A stretch of DNA of 64,000 bases from Gammaproteobacteria bacterium (lineage in GTDB: Bacteria > Pseudomonadota > Gammaproteobacteria > Ga0077536): NCBI GenBank assembly GCA_016209015.1, contig JACQWY010000012.1, positions 16,462 to 80,461 of the forward strand, written 5' to 3'. The translations under genes and the position numbers were made by a program. The notes under the pieces were generated by a model. The model saw only the letters and a list, made by a program, of their open reading frames with translations, had not been told where the DNA came from and did not search any database. Every line of letters begins with the position of its first letter. Within the stretch, counting starts at the first letter, position 1. Below, piece after piece: positions 49,888-59,570 of this stretch.

Positions 49888-52800
49888 ATGAATGCGCCCT
49901 ACAGTCCGCCGCGCGCCGACCTGATCGGACCGGATCCCGAGTCTCCGGTCCGCCTGCGCGAGATCCCCTACAACTACACGTCGTTCTCGGATCGCGAGAT
50001 CGCCATCCGACTGCTCGGCCGCGAGGCCTGGGACGTGATGAACGTGCTGCGCGCGGAGCGGCGCACCGGCCGCAGCGCGCGCATGCTCTACGAGGTGCTC
50101 GGCGACATCTGGGTCGTGCAGCGCAATCCCTATCTCCAGGAGGATCTGCTCGACAACCCGAAGCGCCGCGCGCTGCTCATCGCCGCGCTCCACCACCGGC
50201 TCGGCGAGATCGAGAAGCGCCGCGACGGCGCGGACGTCGAGCGCGACGCGCGCGTCGGCCGCCTGCTCGAGGCGGCGCGCAACGCGGTCGCGGACTTCGC
50301 CGGCTCGTTCACGACGATGGCGGGGCTGCGCAAGCGGGCCCGTACGCTGCTCACCCGCCACACCCGCGCCGACAACGTCTGCTTCGACGCCTATGCGCGC
50401 GTCTGTCACGTCACGGACGCGACGGACTGGCGCGTCGAATATCCCTTCGTCGTGCTCGCGCCCGACGCCGAGGACGAAGTGCCGGGGCTCGTGCGGAGCT
50501 GCATCGAGCTCGGGCTCACGATCATTCCGCGCGGCGGCGGCACGGGCTACACGGGCTCGGCCGTGCCGCTCTCGCCGTTCACGGCCGTCATCAACACCGA
50601 GAAGCTCGAACGGCTGGGTGACGTGGAGCGCGTGATGCTCGCCGGTGTCGACGAGCCGCAGCCGACGGTCTTCACGGGCGCGGGCGTCGTCACGCGCCGC
50701 GTCTCCGAGCGCGCCGAGCAGGCGGGGCTCGTCTTCGCCGTCGATCCGACTTCGGCGGACGCGTCCTGCATCGGCGGCAACATCGCGATGAATGCCGGCG
50801 GCAAGAAAGCCGTGCTGTGGGGCACGACGGTCGACAATCTCGTGTGGTGGCGCATGGTCGACCCCGAGGGCAACTGGCTCGAGGTCACGCGTACGCATCA
50901 CAATCTCGGCAAAATCCACGACGCCGGGAGCGCGCGCTTCGAGCTCGTCTGGAAGGACGGCCGGCAGGTCGCGGACAGCGCCGCGGAGCTGAAACGCGAA
51001 GTCATCGAGATCCCGGGCCGGCGCTTCCGCAAGCTCGGCCTCGGCAAGGACGTGACGGACAAATTCCTCGGCGGCCTGCCCGGCGTGCAGAAGGAAGGCT
51101 GCGACGGCATCGTCACCGCCGCGCGCTTCCTGCTCTACCGCATGCCGGCGCACACCCGCACGGTGTGTCTCGAATTCTTCGGCCATGCGCGCGACGCCGT
51201 GCCGAGCATCGTCGAGATCACGCAGTTCCTCGACGCGAAGCCGGGCGGCGCGCAGCTCGCCGGCCTCGAGCACATGGACGATCGCTATCTGCGCGCGGTC
51301 GGTTATGCGACGAAGTCGAAGCGCGGCGGCCTGCCGAAGATGGTGCTCGTCGGCGACGTCGTCGGCGACGATCCGGACGCGGTGGCGCGTGCGGCAAGCG
51401 AGGTCGTGCGCCTGGCGAACGCGCGCAGCGGCGAAGGCTTCGTCGCGGTCTCGGCGGAGGCCCGCAAGAAATTCTGGCTCGACCGATCGAAGACCGCGGC
51501 GATCGCCCGTCACACGAACGCGTTCAAGATCAACGAGGACGTCGTCATCCCGCTGCCGCGGCTCGGCGAGTACACGGACGCGATCGAGCGCATCAACATC
51601 GAGCTGTCGATCCGCAACAAGCTCGATCTCGTCGCCGCGATCGGCGAGTACCTCGACGCCGGGGTCGTGCTCGGCAAGACCGGCGACGCGGAGTTCGATC
51701 GGCTCTCGCGCGAGGAGATCCTCGGCGACCGGCTGGAGCAGGCCCGCGAGCTGCTCGCGCTCGTCCGTCGCCGCTGGACCTGGCTGCTCGAGCACTTCGA
51801 CGCGCCGCTCGCCCCCGCCGGCCCCGAGCTCGAAGCACTCGGCGCGACCCTGCCCGCCGTGCCGGGCGCGCGGGTCATCGACAGCCTGCAGGATCACGGG
51901 ATCCGCGTGTCCTGGAAGAGCGAGCTGCGCGCGCCGCTCGAGCGCATCTGCTCGGGCGCCGCGTTCGCGCCGGTGCTCGCGCAATGCCAGGCGATCCACA
52001 AGCGCGTCCTGAGCGGGCGCGTCTTCGTCGCGCTGCACATGCACGCCGGCGACGGCAACGTGCATACGAACATCCCGGTCAACAGCGACAACTACCAGAT
52101 GCTCGCGCAGGCCCATCAGGCCGCGGCGCGCATCATGCACGTCGCACGCTCGCTCGACGGTGTCGTCTCCGGCGAACACGGCATCGGGCTGACGAAGCTC
52201 GAGTATCTCTCCGACGCCGAGACGCGGGAGTTCCGCGACTACAAGGCGCGCATCGATCCGGAAGGCCGCTTCAACAAGGGCAAGCTGCTGCCCGGGGCGA
52301 CGCTCGCGAACGCCTACACGCCGTCTTTCGGGCTGATGGGGCACGAGTCGATCATCATGCAGCAGAGCGACATCAAGGGCATTTCGGACGCCGTGAAGGA
52401 CTGCCTGCGCTGCGGCAAGTGCAAGCCCGTGTGCGCGACCCACGTGCCGCGCGCGAACCTGCTCTACTCACCGCGCAACAAGATCCTCGCGACCTCGCTG
52501 CTCGTCGAGGCCTTCCTCTACGAGCGTCAGACGCGGCGCGGGGTCTCGGTCCGCCACTGGGACGAATTCGGCGACGTCGCGGATCACTGCACGGTCTGCC
52601 ACAAGTGCGAGAACCCGTGCCCCGTCGACATCGATTTCGGCAACGTCTCGATGGCGATGCGCGATCTGCTCCGCCGCATGGGCAAGCAGCGCTTCAATCT
52701 CGGGAAGTGGGCGGCGATGTCGTTCCTGAACGCGACCGCACCGCGCGCCATCAAGCTCGCGCACCGCTACGCGCTCGGACTCGGCTACAAGGCGCAGCGT

Positions 52801-53814
52801 CTCGCGGTCGACCTCTTCCGCGTCGTCGGCCGTGCGCAGACGCGCCGGCCGCCGGCGACGACGGGCCGCGGCCCGCTCAAGGCGCAGGTCATCCACTTCG
52901 TGAACAAGAAGCTGCCGGGCAATCTGCCGACGCGCACGGCGCGCGCGCTGCTCGACATCGAGGATCCGCACTACGTGCCGATCATCCGCGATCCGAACCG
53001 CACCTCGGCCGAAGCGGAAGCGGTGTTCTACTTTCCGGGCTGCGGCTCGGAGCGCCTGTTCTCGCAGGTCGGGCTCGCGACGCAGGCGATGCTGTGGGAG
53101 ACGGGCGTGCAGACGGTGCTGCCGCCGGGCTATCTCTGCTGCGGCTATCCGCAGCGCGGTTCGGGCCAGTTCGCGCGCGCCGAGAAGATCGTCACCGACA
53201 ACCGCGTGCTCTTCCACCGCGTCGCGAACACGCTGAACTATCTCGACATCAAGACCGTCGTCGTGAGCTGCGGCACGTGCTACGACCAGTTGCAGGACTA
53301 CAAATTCGGCGAGATCTTCCCGGGCTGCCGCATCGTCGACATCCACGAGTTCCTGCTCGAGAAGGGCGTTGCGCTCGAAGGCGTGAGCGGCGTGCGCTAT
53401 CTCTACCACGATCCCTGCCACACGCCCTTGAAGCAGCAGGATCCGCTGAAGACCGTGAACGCGCTGATCAAGACCGCCGACGAGACGGTCATCGCGAAGA
53501 GCGAGCGCTGCTGCGGCGAGAGCGGCACGTTCGCCGTGGCGCGTCCCGACATCTCGACGCAGGTGCGCTTCCGCAAGGAGGAGGAGATCCGCAAGGGCGC
53601 CGCGGGCCTGCGCGAGGACGGATTCGCGGGCGAGGTGAAGATCCTCACGTCCTGCCCGAGCTGCCTGCAGGGTCTGTCGCGCTACGACGAGGATGCCGGC
53701 ACGCAGGCCGACTACATCGTCGTCGAAATCGCGAAGCATCAGCTCGGCGCGGACTGGCTCGAACGCTACGTCGAGAAGGCGAATGCCGGCGGGATCGAGC
53801 GGGTGCTGGTGTGA
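49888..53814 (+). CDS. Large FAD/Fe-S oxidoreductase (DUF3683-GlcD-like-GlpC-like fusion)
   Basis: 1308 aa. N-terminal DUF3683-like region (1-170); FAD_binding_4 domain with [14 protein letters not shown] and [17 protein letters not shown]-oxidase C domain with [12 protein letters not shown] and GEHGIGLTK. Two [4Fe-4S] motifs follow, [11 protein letters not shown] (about 838) and [12 protein letters not shown] (about 900), then two CCG domains ([19 protein letters not shown]). The layout fuses a D-lactate/glycolate dehydrogenase (GlcD-type) with its Fe-S subunit (GlpC/GlcF-type). It should oxidise a 2-hydroxy acid and pass electrons to quinone. No membrane segment is obvious. Confidence 0.92.
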   Translation: MNAPYSPPRADLIGPDPESPVRLREIPYNYTSFSDREIAIRLLGREAWDVMNVLRAERRTGRSARMLYEVLGDIWVVQRNPYLQEDLLDNPKRRALLIAALHHRLGEIEKRRDGADVERDARVGRLLEAARNAVADFAGSFTTMAGLRKRARTLLTRHTRADNVCFDAYARVCHVTDATDWRVEYPFVVLAPDAEDEVPGLVRSCIELGLTIIPRGGGTGYTGSAVPLSPFTAVINTEKLERLGDVERVMLAGVDEPQPTVFTGAGVVTRRVSERAEQAGLVFAVDPTSADASCIGGNIAMNAGGKKAVLWGTTVDNLVWWRMVDPEGNWLEVTRTHHNLGKIHDAGSARFELVWKDGRQVADSAAELKREVIEIPGRRFRKLGLGKDVTDKFLGGLPGVQKEGCDGIVTAARFLLYRMPAHTRTVCLEFFGHARDAVPSIVEITQFLDAKPGGAQLAGLEHMDDRYLRAVGYATKSKRGGLPKMVLVGDVVGDDPDAVARAASEVVRLANARSGEGFVAVSAEARKKFWLDRSKTAAIARHTNAFKINEDVVIPLPRLGEYTDAIERINIELSIRNKLDLVAAIGEYLDAGVVLGKTGDAEFDRLSREEILGDRLEQARELLALVRRRWTWLLEHFDAPLAPAGPELEALGATLPAVPGARVIDSLQDHGIRVSWKSELRAPLERICSGAAFAPVLAQCQAIHKRVLSGRVFVALHMHAGDGNVHTNIPVNSDNYQMLAQAHQAAARIMHVARSLDGVVSGEHGIGLTKLEYLSDAETREFRDYKARIDPEGRFNKGKLLPGATLANAYTPSFGLMGHESIIMQQSDIKGISDAVKDCLRCGKCKPVCATHVPRANLLYSPRNKILATSLLVEAFLYERQTRRGVSVRHWDEFGDVADHCTVCHKCENPCPVDIDFGNVSMAMRDLLRRMGKQRFNLGKWAAMSFLNATAPRAIKLAHRYALGLGYKAQRLAVDLFRVVGRAQTRRPPATTGRGPLKAQVIHFVNKKLPGNLPTRTARALLDIEDPHYVPIIRDPNRTSAEAEAVFYFPGCGSERLFSQVGLATQAMLWETGVQTVLPPGYLCCGYPQRGSGQFARAEKIVTDNRVLFHRVANTLNYLDIKTVVVSCGTCYDQLQDYKFGEIFPGCRIVDIHEFLLEKGVALEGVSGVRYLYHDPCHTPLKQQDPLKTVNALIKTADETVIAKSERCCGESGTFAVARPDISTQVRFRKEEEIRKGAAGLREDGFAGEVKILTSCPSCLQGLSRYDEDAGTQADYIVVEIAKHQLGADWLERYVEKANAGGIERVLV

Positions 53815-53943
53815 GGAAGGCGGTGTACACCGGCCGGACCAGCCGCAGGCGCGATCCGGCTTTCATCCATTGTTCGAAGCTGCAGCGAACGGAGCCGATG
53901 AATTCGTACGATTACGCTGGCGTCCATATACGTACCTACGAAA

Positions 53944-54582
53944 TCAATCCCTGATCTCGACGAACTGCTTCGTGCCCGGGTCCAACGCATAGCGCAGGTG
54001 CTGCTTGCGCATGACGACGTCGTGCTTCGCCGCCATGCCGCCGGCGTTCGCGCGATCGTTCGCGAGGGCGAGATCGATCACCGTGCGCGGGCCCTGGCCG
54101 GCGGGTTCGGTCTGGAACGTCACCGCGTAGCGCCAGCGCGCCTCGCCACCGTAGTACTCGACGACCGGCGTCTCGAACAGCGGCTCGAACTTGCCGGGGC
54201 GCACCGCGAGCACGACGAGCTTGTCCTGGAGCGCGCCGGATTCCTGCTGCTGGCCGAGCACCATGACGATCTCTTCCATATGGTCGCCGTCGAAGTCCGT
54301 GAGGAACATGACGAAGCGTCCGGTCGCGCTGCGGAACTCCTCGCGCGCCTCGGCCGGGCCGGCGCCCGCGTTCAGCAGGAAGCACTGCCCGTTGCAGCCC
54401 TCCGTGCCGGACTCCTGCACCGAGGCCACGAAATCCGCAGGCCGCGCGCCCCATTTCGGCAGGGCGAGCGTGCCCGGCTGATCGAGGAAAAGCGGATGGA
54501 TGATCTGTGCCCCGCCGTCGGCGAGGACATCGCCGCCGAGCGTGAGGCCGAGCAGCAGCGCGGCGGTCGTCGTGTGTTTCAT
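53944..54582 (-). CDS. Secreted protein of unknown function
   Basis: 212 aa; AAAGGA seven bases before ATG 54582. Signal peptide MKHTTTAALLLGLTLGGDVLA|DG. The mature part has FLTDFDGDHMEEIVMVLGQQ, which resembles FG-GAP/VCBS beta-propeller calcium loops but occurs only once. Two Cys (GCNGQC) may form a disulphide. No family recognised. It stands alone, convergent with the FAD/Fe-S oxidoreductase gene. Confidence 0.7.
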   Translation of the reverse strand: MKHTTTAALLLGLTLGGDVLADGGAQIIHPLFLDQPGTLALPKWGARPADFVASVQESGTEGCNGQCFLLNAGAGPAEAREEFRSATGRFVMFLTDFDGDHMEEIVMVLGQQQESGALQDKLVVLAVRPGKFEPLFETPVVEYYGGEARWRYAVTFQTEPAGQGPRTVIDLALANDRANAGGMAAKHDVVMRKQHLRYALDPGTKQFVEIRD

Positions 54583-54749
54583 CGCGTCGTCCTTTCGGAA
54601 AGGCGTGGGCCGGAGAGCTGCCGCGGATCATAGCGGCTCGCGCCGCGAACGCGAACCGACGAGCCGCGGGCCCGAAGGGCGCGCGCCGCCCGGGGGAGAC
54701 CGTTTCGGTTCTTGAACGAGGCCCGGAAAGCGCAGGGTGCGGATGGGCG

Positions 54750-55373
54750 CTAGCGGTGTCGTGCGAAGAAGGCGACGCGCGGCATGCGCCGTCGCCGCGT
54801 CCCGAGCGCGACCAGCGCGCAGACGAGTGACCACACGGACGCGGGAACGGGCACCGGCGTTCCCGTCAGCACGCCGCCGACGATCGCCCGCGACGTGCCG
54901 CGCGGAGCATTGATGTGCTCGCCCGAGCTCAGGTAGCTGCCGTCGGCGACGAGCACGGCCGAGCCGCCGCCGCTGTCGAGCGCGAAATCGGTGGACAGCC
55001 GCAGATCGCGCAGCAGGGATTGCGAGCCGACGGTATAGGTGAAGCGCAGCGTCATCGCCGAGCCGGCGTTGCCCGGTATCTCGACGGCTGCGCTGCCGCT
55101 CGAATTCGGGCCCGGGCTCGGAAAGTAGTAGAAGGCCGTGAGATCGGCCGTCGCGCCCGAACCGGCGGTGACGCCGATCGAATAGTCGCCGACCGTGTGA
55201 CTGTCTGCGTCATAGACGAAGAAGCCGGACGCTGCGGCGCCGTCCGTGAACGTCACGGAAGACAGCGACCAGACGACCGGCGCCGCGCCCGCCGTTCCGC
55301 ACGCCGCGAGACCGGCCGCCAGCACGGCGGCCCGCGTCGCGCCGTGACGATCATGGATTGCCTCGTTCTTCAT
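54750..55373 (-). CDS. PEP-CTERM-like exported protein
   Basis: 207 aa; GGAGGTG seven bases before ATG 55373. Signal peptide about 1-30 (ending TAGA|AP). A Ser/Thr/Gly-rich beta domain follows (VTFTDGAAASGFFVYDADS), typical of small exported PEP-CTERM proteins. The C-terminus is VPVPASVWSLVCALVALGTR followed by Arg residues: a VPxPA variant of the sorting motif, a helix and a basic cluster, but extended by about 11 residues. Such proteins are sorted by exosortase and linked to exopolysaccharide. No exosortase gene is in the window. Confidence 0.75.
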   Translation of the reverse strand: MKNEAIHDRHGATRAAVLAAGLAACGTAGAAPVVWSLSSVTFTDGAAASGFFVYDADSHTVGDYSIGVTAGSGATADLTAFYYFPSPGPNSSGSAAVEIPGNAGSAMTLRFTYTVGSQSLLRDLRLSTDFALDSGGGSAVLVADGSYLSSGEHINAPRGTSRAIVGGVLTGTPVPVPASVWSLVCALVALGTRRRRMPRVAFFARHR

Positions 55374-55471
55374 GTCGTCGCACCTCCGCTCGAGAAAAAC
55401 GCCTTCCGAACGATTGGGGTGGACTCGAGCCGCTCGGCGCGGCGTCTTTCCGGAGCTCTCGACCCGGGTCC

Positions 55472-56440
55472 TCATTCCACCTGCAACAAGTGCACGCTGA
55501 ACATCGTCTGCGCATCCGTCCACACCTCGCGCGTCGCGAAGCCGGCACCGCGGGCGAGCTGCGCGAACTCCTCGATGCCGTACTTGTAGGAGTTCTCGGT
55601 GTGGATCGTCTCGCCTTCCCCGAACGCGTAAGTGCGGCCGGCGACGCGTACGGTCTGCGCGCACGTCGAGACGAGGTGCATCTCGATGCGTCCGGCGTGC
55701 TCGTTGTAGAACGCGCGATGACGGAAACGCGCGAGGGCGAAATCGGCGTCGAGCTCGCGGTTCATGCGGCGCAGCAGGTTCGAGTTGAACGCGGCGGTCA
55801 CGCCCGCGGCATCGTCGTAAGCCGCGTCGAGAATCGCGCGATCCTTCTTGAGATCGACGCCGATGAGCAGCCAGCCGCCGGGGCCGACGAGACCGGCGAT
55901 GCGGTGCAGGAAGCGCCGTGCAGCGAGCGGTTCCAGATTGCCGATCGTCGAGCCGGGGAAGAACGCGGTGACGGCGAGACCCGGCGGATGATGCGGCAGA
56001 TGCCGGAGCTCACCGTAGTCCGCGCAGACGGCGTGCACGGCGATGTTCGGGAAGTCGCGCGCGATCTGCCGGGCGGCCTGTTTCAGATGCGCTTTCGAGA
56101 TGTCGATCGGCATGTAGACGCGCGGTGCGAGCGCCGGCAGCAGGAGGCGGATCTTGCGATCGCTGCCGCTGCCGAATTCGACGAGCAGCGTCTCGGTGCC
56201 GAGGCGCGCGGCGATGTCGCCGGCATGGCGCTCCAGGATCTCGACTTCGCAGCGCGTCGGGTAGTACTCGGGCAGCTCGCAGATGCGCTCGAACAGCGCC
56301 GAGCCCGCGGCGTCGTAGAAGAACTGCGGCGGGATGCGCTTGGGGCAGTGCGCGAGACCCGCATGCACTTCGGCGGCGAACTGCGCGAGCTCGGGCGCGA
56401 GATCGTGGAAAACGGGGGCGGTATTGGGTTTCGGGCTCAT
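55472..56440 (-). CDS. egtD: L-histidine N-alpha-methyltransferase EgtD
   Basis: 322 aa. SAM-dependent methyltransferase of the EgtD family: FFYDAAGSALFERICELPEYYPTR near the N-terminus, LLVEFGSGSDRKIRLLL (SAM-binding loop), FFPGSTIGNLEP and the C-terminal TENSYKYGIEEF region with the histidine-binding signature. It makes hercynine (trimethylhistidine), the first committed intermediate of ergothioneine. It starts 3 bp after the egtB stop, so the two genes are co-transcribed. Confidence 0.93.
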   Translation of the reverse strand: MSPKPNTAPVFHDLAPELAQFAAEVHAGLAHCPKRIPPQFFYDAAGSALFERICELPEYYPTRCEVEILERHAGDIAARLGTETLLVEFGSGSDRKIRLLLPALAPRVYMPIDISKAHLKQAARQIARDFPNIAVHAVCADYGELRHLPHHPPGLAVTAFFPGSTIGNLEPLAARRFLHRIAGLVGPGGWLLIGVDLKKDRAILDAAYDDAAGVTAAFNSNLLRRMNRELDADFALARFRHRAFYNEHAGRIEMHLVSTCAQTVRVAGRTYAFGEGETIHTENSYKYGIEEFAQLARGAGFATREVWTDAQTMFSVHLLQVE

Positions 56441-56443
56441 CGT

Positions 56444-57730
56444 TCAGTCCTCCGCGAGGCGGATGCCGGTGAACTGCCAGCGTTCGGCCGGATAGAAGAA
56501 ATTGCGGTACGTCGGCCGGATGTGATCCGCGGGCGTGGCGCAGGAGCCGCCGCGCAGCACGAACTGGCTCGCCATGAATTTGCCGTTGTATTCGCCGAGC
56601 GCGCCTTGCAGCGGCGCGAAGCCGGGGTAGGGCGAATACGCGCTCTGCGTCCATTCCCAGACGTCGCCGTAGAGCTGTGCGTAGCCGGCGCCGTCGCCGC
56701 GCGCGGCATGCGGGTGGAGATAACTCGATTCCACGAAGTTGCCGGTCATCGGCGCGCCTGAGGCCGCGGTCTCCCATTCCGCCTCGGTCGGCAGACGCCG
56801 GCCCGCCCAGCGCGCATAGGCGTCGGCTTCGTAATAGCTGACGTGCGTGACCGGTGCCTGCGGGTCGACGGGCTGCAGGCCGTGCAGCGTGAAGTAATGC
56901 CACGCGCCGTCGCGTTGCTGCCAGTACAGCGGCGCGTCCCAGCCCTCGCGTCGCACCGTCGCCCAGCCGTCCGAGAGCCAGAGCGGCGCGGCGCGATAGC
57001 CGCCGTCCGCGATGAACTCGAGATACTCGCCGTTCGTCACGGGCCGGCTCGCGAGCGCGTAGTCCTCGAGGAACACGCGATGGCGCGGGCGCTCGTTGTC
57101 GAACGCGAACGCCGCGCGGTCCCAGCCGATTTCGCGAATGCCGCCGGGCTCGCGCAGCCAGCGCAGGCTCGCGGGCTCGCCGCCGCGCGCATGCTCGCCG
57201 GCCGGCCGGTATTCGGGATGCAGGGGATTGAGACTGAAGTTGTATTTCAGATCCGTCAGCAGGAGCTCCTGGTGCTGCTGCTCGTGATGCGTGCCGATCT
57301 CGAGGCGCGCGCAGACTTCGGGCCACTGCGTATCCGGCGCCGCGGCGATGAGCGCATCGACGGCCGCGTCGACCGCCTCGCGATAGGCGAGCACCTCGGC
57401 GACCGTCGGGCGCGAGAGCAGGCCGCGCTGCGCCCGCGGGAAGAACGTGCCGACCGTCTCGTAGTAGGAGTTGAAGAGATACGCATAGGCCGGGTGGACT
57501 TCACGGTAGGCCTTCGCGTAGGGCACGAGCACGAGCTGCTCGAAGAACCACGTCGTGTGCGCGAGGTGCCAGCGCGGGGGGCTCGCGAAGGGCGCGCCCT
57601 GCACGACGTAATCCTCGGTTTCGAGCGGCGCGCAGAGTGCGCGCGAAGCTGCGCGGACCTGCCGGTAGCGCGCGAGCAGGGCGTCGCGATCGCCGGGGTG
57701 GTGCGGGACGGGGTGGATGGGGCTCGTCAT
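56444..57730 (-). CDS. egtB: Ergothioneine sulfoxide synthase EgtB
   Basis: 428 aa; GAGGTG before ATG 57730. The N-terminal DinB-like helical domain carries an iron-binding His (RWHLAHTTWFFEQ, His58) and the HHEQQHQELL motif (His149, His153), the three-His site of the family. The C-terminal FGE/sulfatase-modifying fold contains RPVTNGEYLEF and VTHVSYYEADAYARWAGRRL. The enzyme couples hercynine to a thiol donor with O2 to give the sulfoxide. Genes for EgtC, EgtE or EgtA are not in the window, so a type using cysteine directly or a distant lyase is possible. Confidence 0.93.
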   Translation of the reverse strand: MTSPIHPVPHHPGDRDALLARYRQVRAASRALCAPLETEDYVVQGAPFASPPRWHLAHTTWFFEQLVLVPYAKAYREVHPAYAYLFNSYYETVGTFFPRAQRGLLSRPTVAEVLAYREAVDAAVDALIAAAPDTQWPEVCARLEIGTHHEQQHQELLLTDLKYNFSLNPLHPEYRPAGEHARGGEPASLRWLREPGGIREIGWDRAAFAFDNERPRHRVFLEDYALASRPVTNGEYLEFIADGGYRAAPLWLSDGWATVRREGWDAPLYWQQRDGAWHYFTLHGLQPVDPQAPVTHVSYYEADAYARWAGRRLPTEAEWETAASGAPMTGNFVESSYLHPHAARGDGAGYAQLYGDVWEWTQSAYSPYPGFAPLQGALGEYNGKFMASQFVLRGGSCATPADHIRPTYRNFFYPAERWQFTGIRLAED

Positions 57731-57800
57731 CGATCACCTCGGATGTTCTCGCGGGTTCAGCAAGCGCCGTGCCGCGCGACGAGGCGTCCGTGCGCCCGGC

Positions 57801-57806
57801 TATAAT
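57801..57806 (+). promoter_or_regulatory. Perfect -10 hexamer (TATAAT) upstream of the DUF427 gene
   Basis: TATAAT sits in the gap between divergent egtB and DUF427 genes, about 200 bp before the DUF427 start. The -35 region (around 57778) is GC-rich and weak, so the promoter call is tentative. The inverted repeat at 57866-57957 would lie in its 5' leader. Confidence 0.4.
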
Positions 57807-57865
57807 CGTCGCGACCCAACAGTCATGAAAATTGTGCAGCGCCCGCACTCATGAAAGACGCGTAG

Positions 57866-57957
57866 GGGAAATTGGGGTCAGGTTCGATTTCGCGGCCAAC
57901 GCGGTGGCTCGTGACCGGGCGATCGCCCGCGAATTCGAACCTGGCCCCATTTCCCGC
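57866..57957. repeat. GGGGTCAG-type inverted repeat element
   Basis: Arms of about 28 bp: the left runs GGGGAAATTGGGGTCAGGTT into CGATTTCGC; the right is its imperfect reverse complement (GCGAATTCGAACCTGGCCCC then ATTTCCC). The loop is about 35 bp. It belongs to the same broad family as 40245-40323, but its arms are far apart. Confidence 0.7.
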
Positions 57958-58006
57958 CGGCGCCGCCGCTCTTTCACGGCAACGATATCACAACGAGGTA
58001 TACCCC

Positions 58007-58291
58007 ATGCCGAAGGCCCTCTGGAACGGTGCGGTCCTCGCCGAGAGCGCGGATTGTGAACGCGTGGAAGGTAATTTTTACTTCCCTGCCGACTCCATCA
58101 ATCGTCAGTACTTCGAGCCGAGTACGACCCACACGGTCTGCGGCTGGAAGGGCACGGCGAGCTATTACGACGTCGTCGTCGACGGCCGGCGCAATCCCGA
58201 CGCGGCCTGGTATTACCCGACGCCGAAGGATGCCGCGCGCAACATCGCGGGCCATGTCGCGTTCTGGAAGGGCGTGACCGTCGAGCCCTAG
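58007..58291 (+). CDS. DUF427-family protein
   Basis: 94 aa; GAGG before ATG. Matches the short DUF427 pattern throughout: WNGAVLAESADCERVEGNFYF, CGWKGTASYYDVVVDG, DAAWYYPTPKDAARNIAGH, VAFWKGV. DUF427 proteins are small beta-rich proteins of unknown function, often annotated only as conserved. The stop TAG overlaps the first base of the hairpin repeat at 58291. Confidence 0.9.
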   Translation: MPKALWNGAVLAESADCERVEGNFYFPADSINRQYFEPSTTHTVCGWKGTASYYDVVVDGRRNPDAAWYYPTPKDAARNIAGHVAFWKGVTVEP

Positions 58292-58500
58292 GGAAGCTCT
58301 GAACAAGTTCAGAGCTTCCGGCGGCACAGGGATGTGCCGCCGTGAACAGTGGCGTAAGCCATTGTTCACGTAAGGTCGGCAAGAACCACGCTTCTTGCCG
58401 ACCGTGCTCTGAAAAGTCCAGGATGGAAAGGTCGGCAAGAACCACGCTTCTTGCCGACCGTGCTCTGAAAAGTCCAGGATGGACTTATTCAGAGCTTCCC
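58291..58500. repeat. Modular hairpin repeat, longest copy (copy e), with 56-bp tandem duplication
   Basis: 210 bp bounded by inverted ends GGGAAGCTCTGAACAAGT (58291-58308) and ACTTATTCAGAGCTTCCC (58483-58500). Inside, in order: hairpin GGAAGCTCTGAAC-AA-GTTCAGAGCTTCC; hairpin CGGCGGCACA-GGGA-TGTGCCGCCG; hairpin GTGAACAGTGGC-GTAA-GCCATTGTTCAC; hairpin GGTCGGCAAGAA-CCACGC-TTCTTGCCGACC; and an AAGTCC-AGGAT-GGACTT hairpin. The fourth hairpin plus following bases (58372-58427) is repeated exactly at 58428-58483. Confidence 0.92.
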
Positions 58501-58537
58501 TAGTCCCTGCGCCGGGCGGGGACCGGCGGATCAGCCG

Positions 58538-58568
58538 GCGGTTATTCGCGGCCTCCGCGAATAACCGC
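58538..58568. repeat. Perfect 14-bp inverted repeat (hairpin)
   Basis: GCGGTTATTCGCGG-CCT-CCGCGAATAACCGC. A strong hairpin with no T-run, about 80 bp before the SDR start. A related GCGGTTTTTCGC occurs at 58589-58600. It could be an operator, a terminator-like stem or a REP. Confidence 0.7.
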
Positions 58569-58648
58569 GGGCCGGCCCGGAGGAATTAGCGGTTTTTCGC
58601 GCCGGCGCTGGGCCCGGCAGGTGGCACACGCGTTGCTCTCCTCGCGGC

Positions 58649-59449
58649 ATGGGATGCAGGCCGACACGACCCGAAAGCGGGACACCGCGGCCGGTGGAGC
58701 AGCCGCGCGGTGTGCCGTCGCGTCCGCTCGCCGGGCGCTGTGCGCTCGTCATGGACGCCGGGACGGGTGTGCAGGCCGGCGTCGCCCGTGCGCTCGCCGC
58801 GGCCGGCGCCCGGCTCGCGCTCTGCGATACGCGCCGGGCGGACGCCGCGGCCGGACTCGCCCGCGACCTCGTGGCCGCCGGCGGCGAAGCGCTCGCGGTG
58901 CGTGCCGATCCCGGCGCTGACGACGAAGCCGGGGGGCTGTTCGCCCGCCTCCAGGACGTCTTCGGCGGCCTCGACATTCTCGTCGTCGGGAGCGGACCGC
59001 CGCCCGAGGGACCCGTCCTCGAGCTGCCGCTCGCGGACTGGCGGCGGGAGCTGGACGTCAATCTCACGGGGATATTCCTGCTGGTGCGCGCCGCGGCACG
59101 CTGCTTCGTACGGCGTGGCGGCGGCACGCTGCTCCTCGTCCGCGAGGCGCAGGGACCCGGGGCGGGTCACGGCGTCGCGCGGGCCGGGCTCGCGGCGCTC
59201 ATGGACGTGCTCGCGCGCGAGCTCGCGCCGCACCGGGTGCGGGTGAACACGCTCGCGGCCGGCGTGCTGCGCGCCCCGGCCGATCCGGCCGGGGCGGCCG
59301 AGCTCCTGGCGCGCATCCCCTCGGGCCGGACCGGTACGCCGGCCGACGTCGCGCGGGCGGCGGTGTGGCTGTGCTCCGACGAGGCTGCCTACGTCACCGG
59401 TGCGACGCTGCACGTCGACGGCGGGCTGTCCCTCGGGCGCAGGGATTAG
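58649..59449 (+). CDS. Degenerate short-chain dehydrogenase/reductase
   Basis: 266 aa; the start is uncertain (ATG 58649, or GTG 58712 nearer the domain start). SDR fold throughout: the nucleotide-binding strand reads VMDAGTGVQAGVARALAAAG instead of TGxxxGIG. NNAG is replaced by VGSG, and the catalytic YxxxK reads HGVAR with the preceding Ser region LLLVREAQGPG. VNTLAAG and the C-terminal VTGATLHVDGG are kept. It looks like a non-catalytic or re-purposed SDR. Its neighbour, 121 bp downstream on the same strand, is a LysR regulator. Confidence 0.8.
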   Translation: MGCRPTRPESGTPRPVEQPRGVPSRPLAGRCALVMDAGTGVQAGVARALAAAGARLALCDTRRADAAAGLARDLVAAGGEALAVRADPGADDEAGGLFARLQDVFGGLDILVVGSGPPPEGPVLELPLADWRRELDVNLTGIFLLVRAAARCFVRRGGGTLLLVREAQGPGAGHGVARAGLAALMDVLARELAPHRVRVNTLAAGVLRAPADPAGAAELLARIPSGRTGTPADVARAAVWLCSDEAAYVTGATLHVDGGLSLGRRD

Positions 59450-59570
59450 CCGCGCGGTCGACAGCCCCGCGCACGACTCATTACCATGCGTGCATGCCGA
59501 TCACCGCTCCCGCCCATTCCGCCGCTCGCGGACCCTGGCGCGGCCGGCCCGCGGCCGCCGGGGACGAGTC

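Noticed and set aside
58291..58500. A CRISPR array
   Set aside because: The two 56-bp units are directly adjacent with no spacers, and the unit is a hairpin module found elsewhere; no cas genes.
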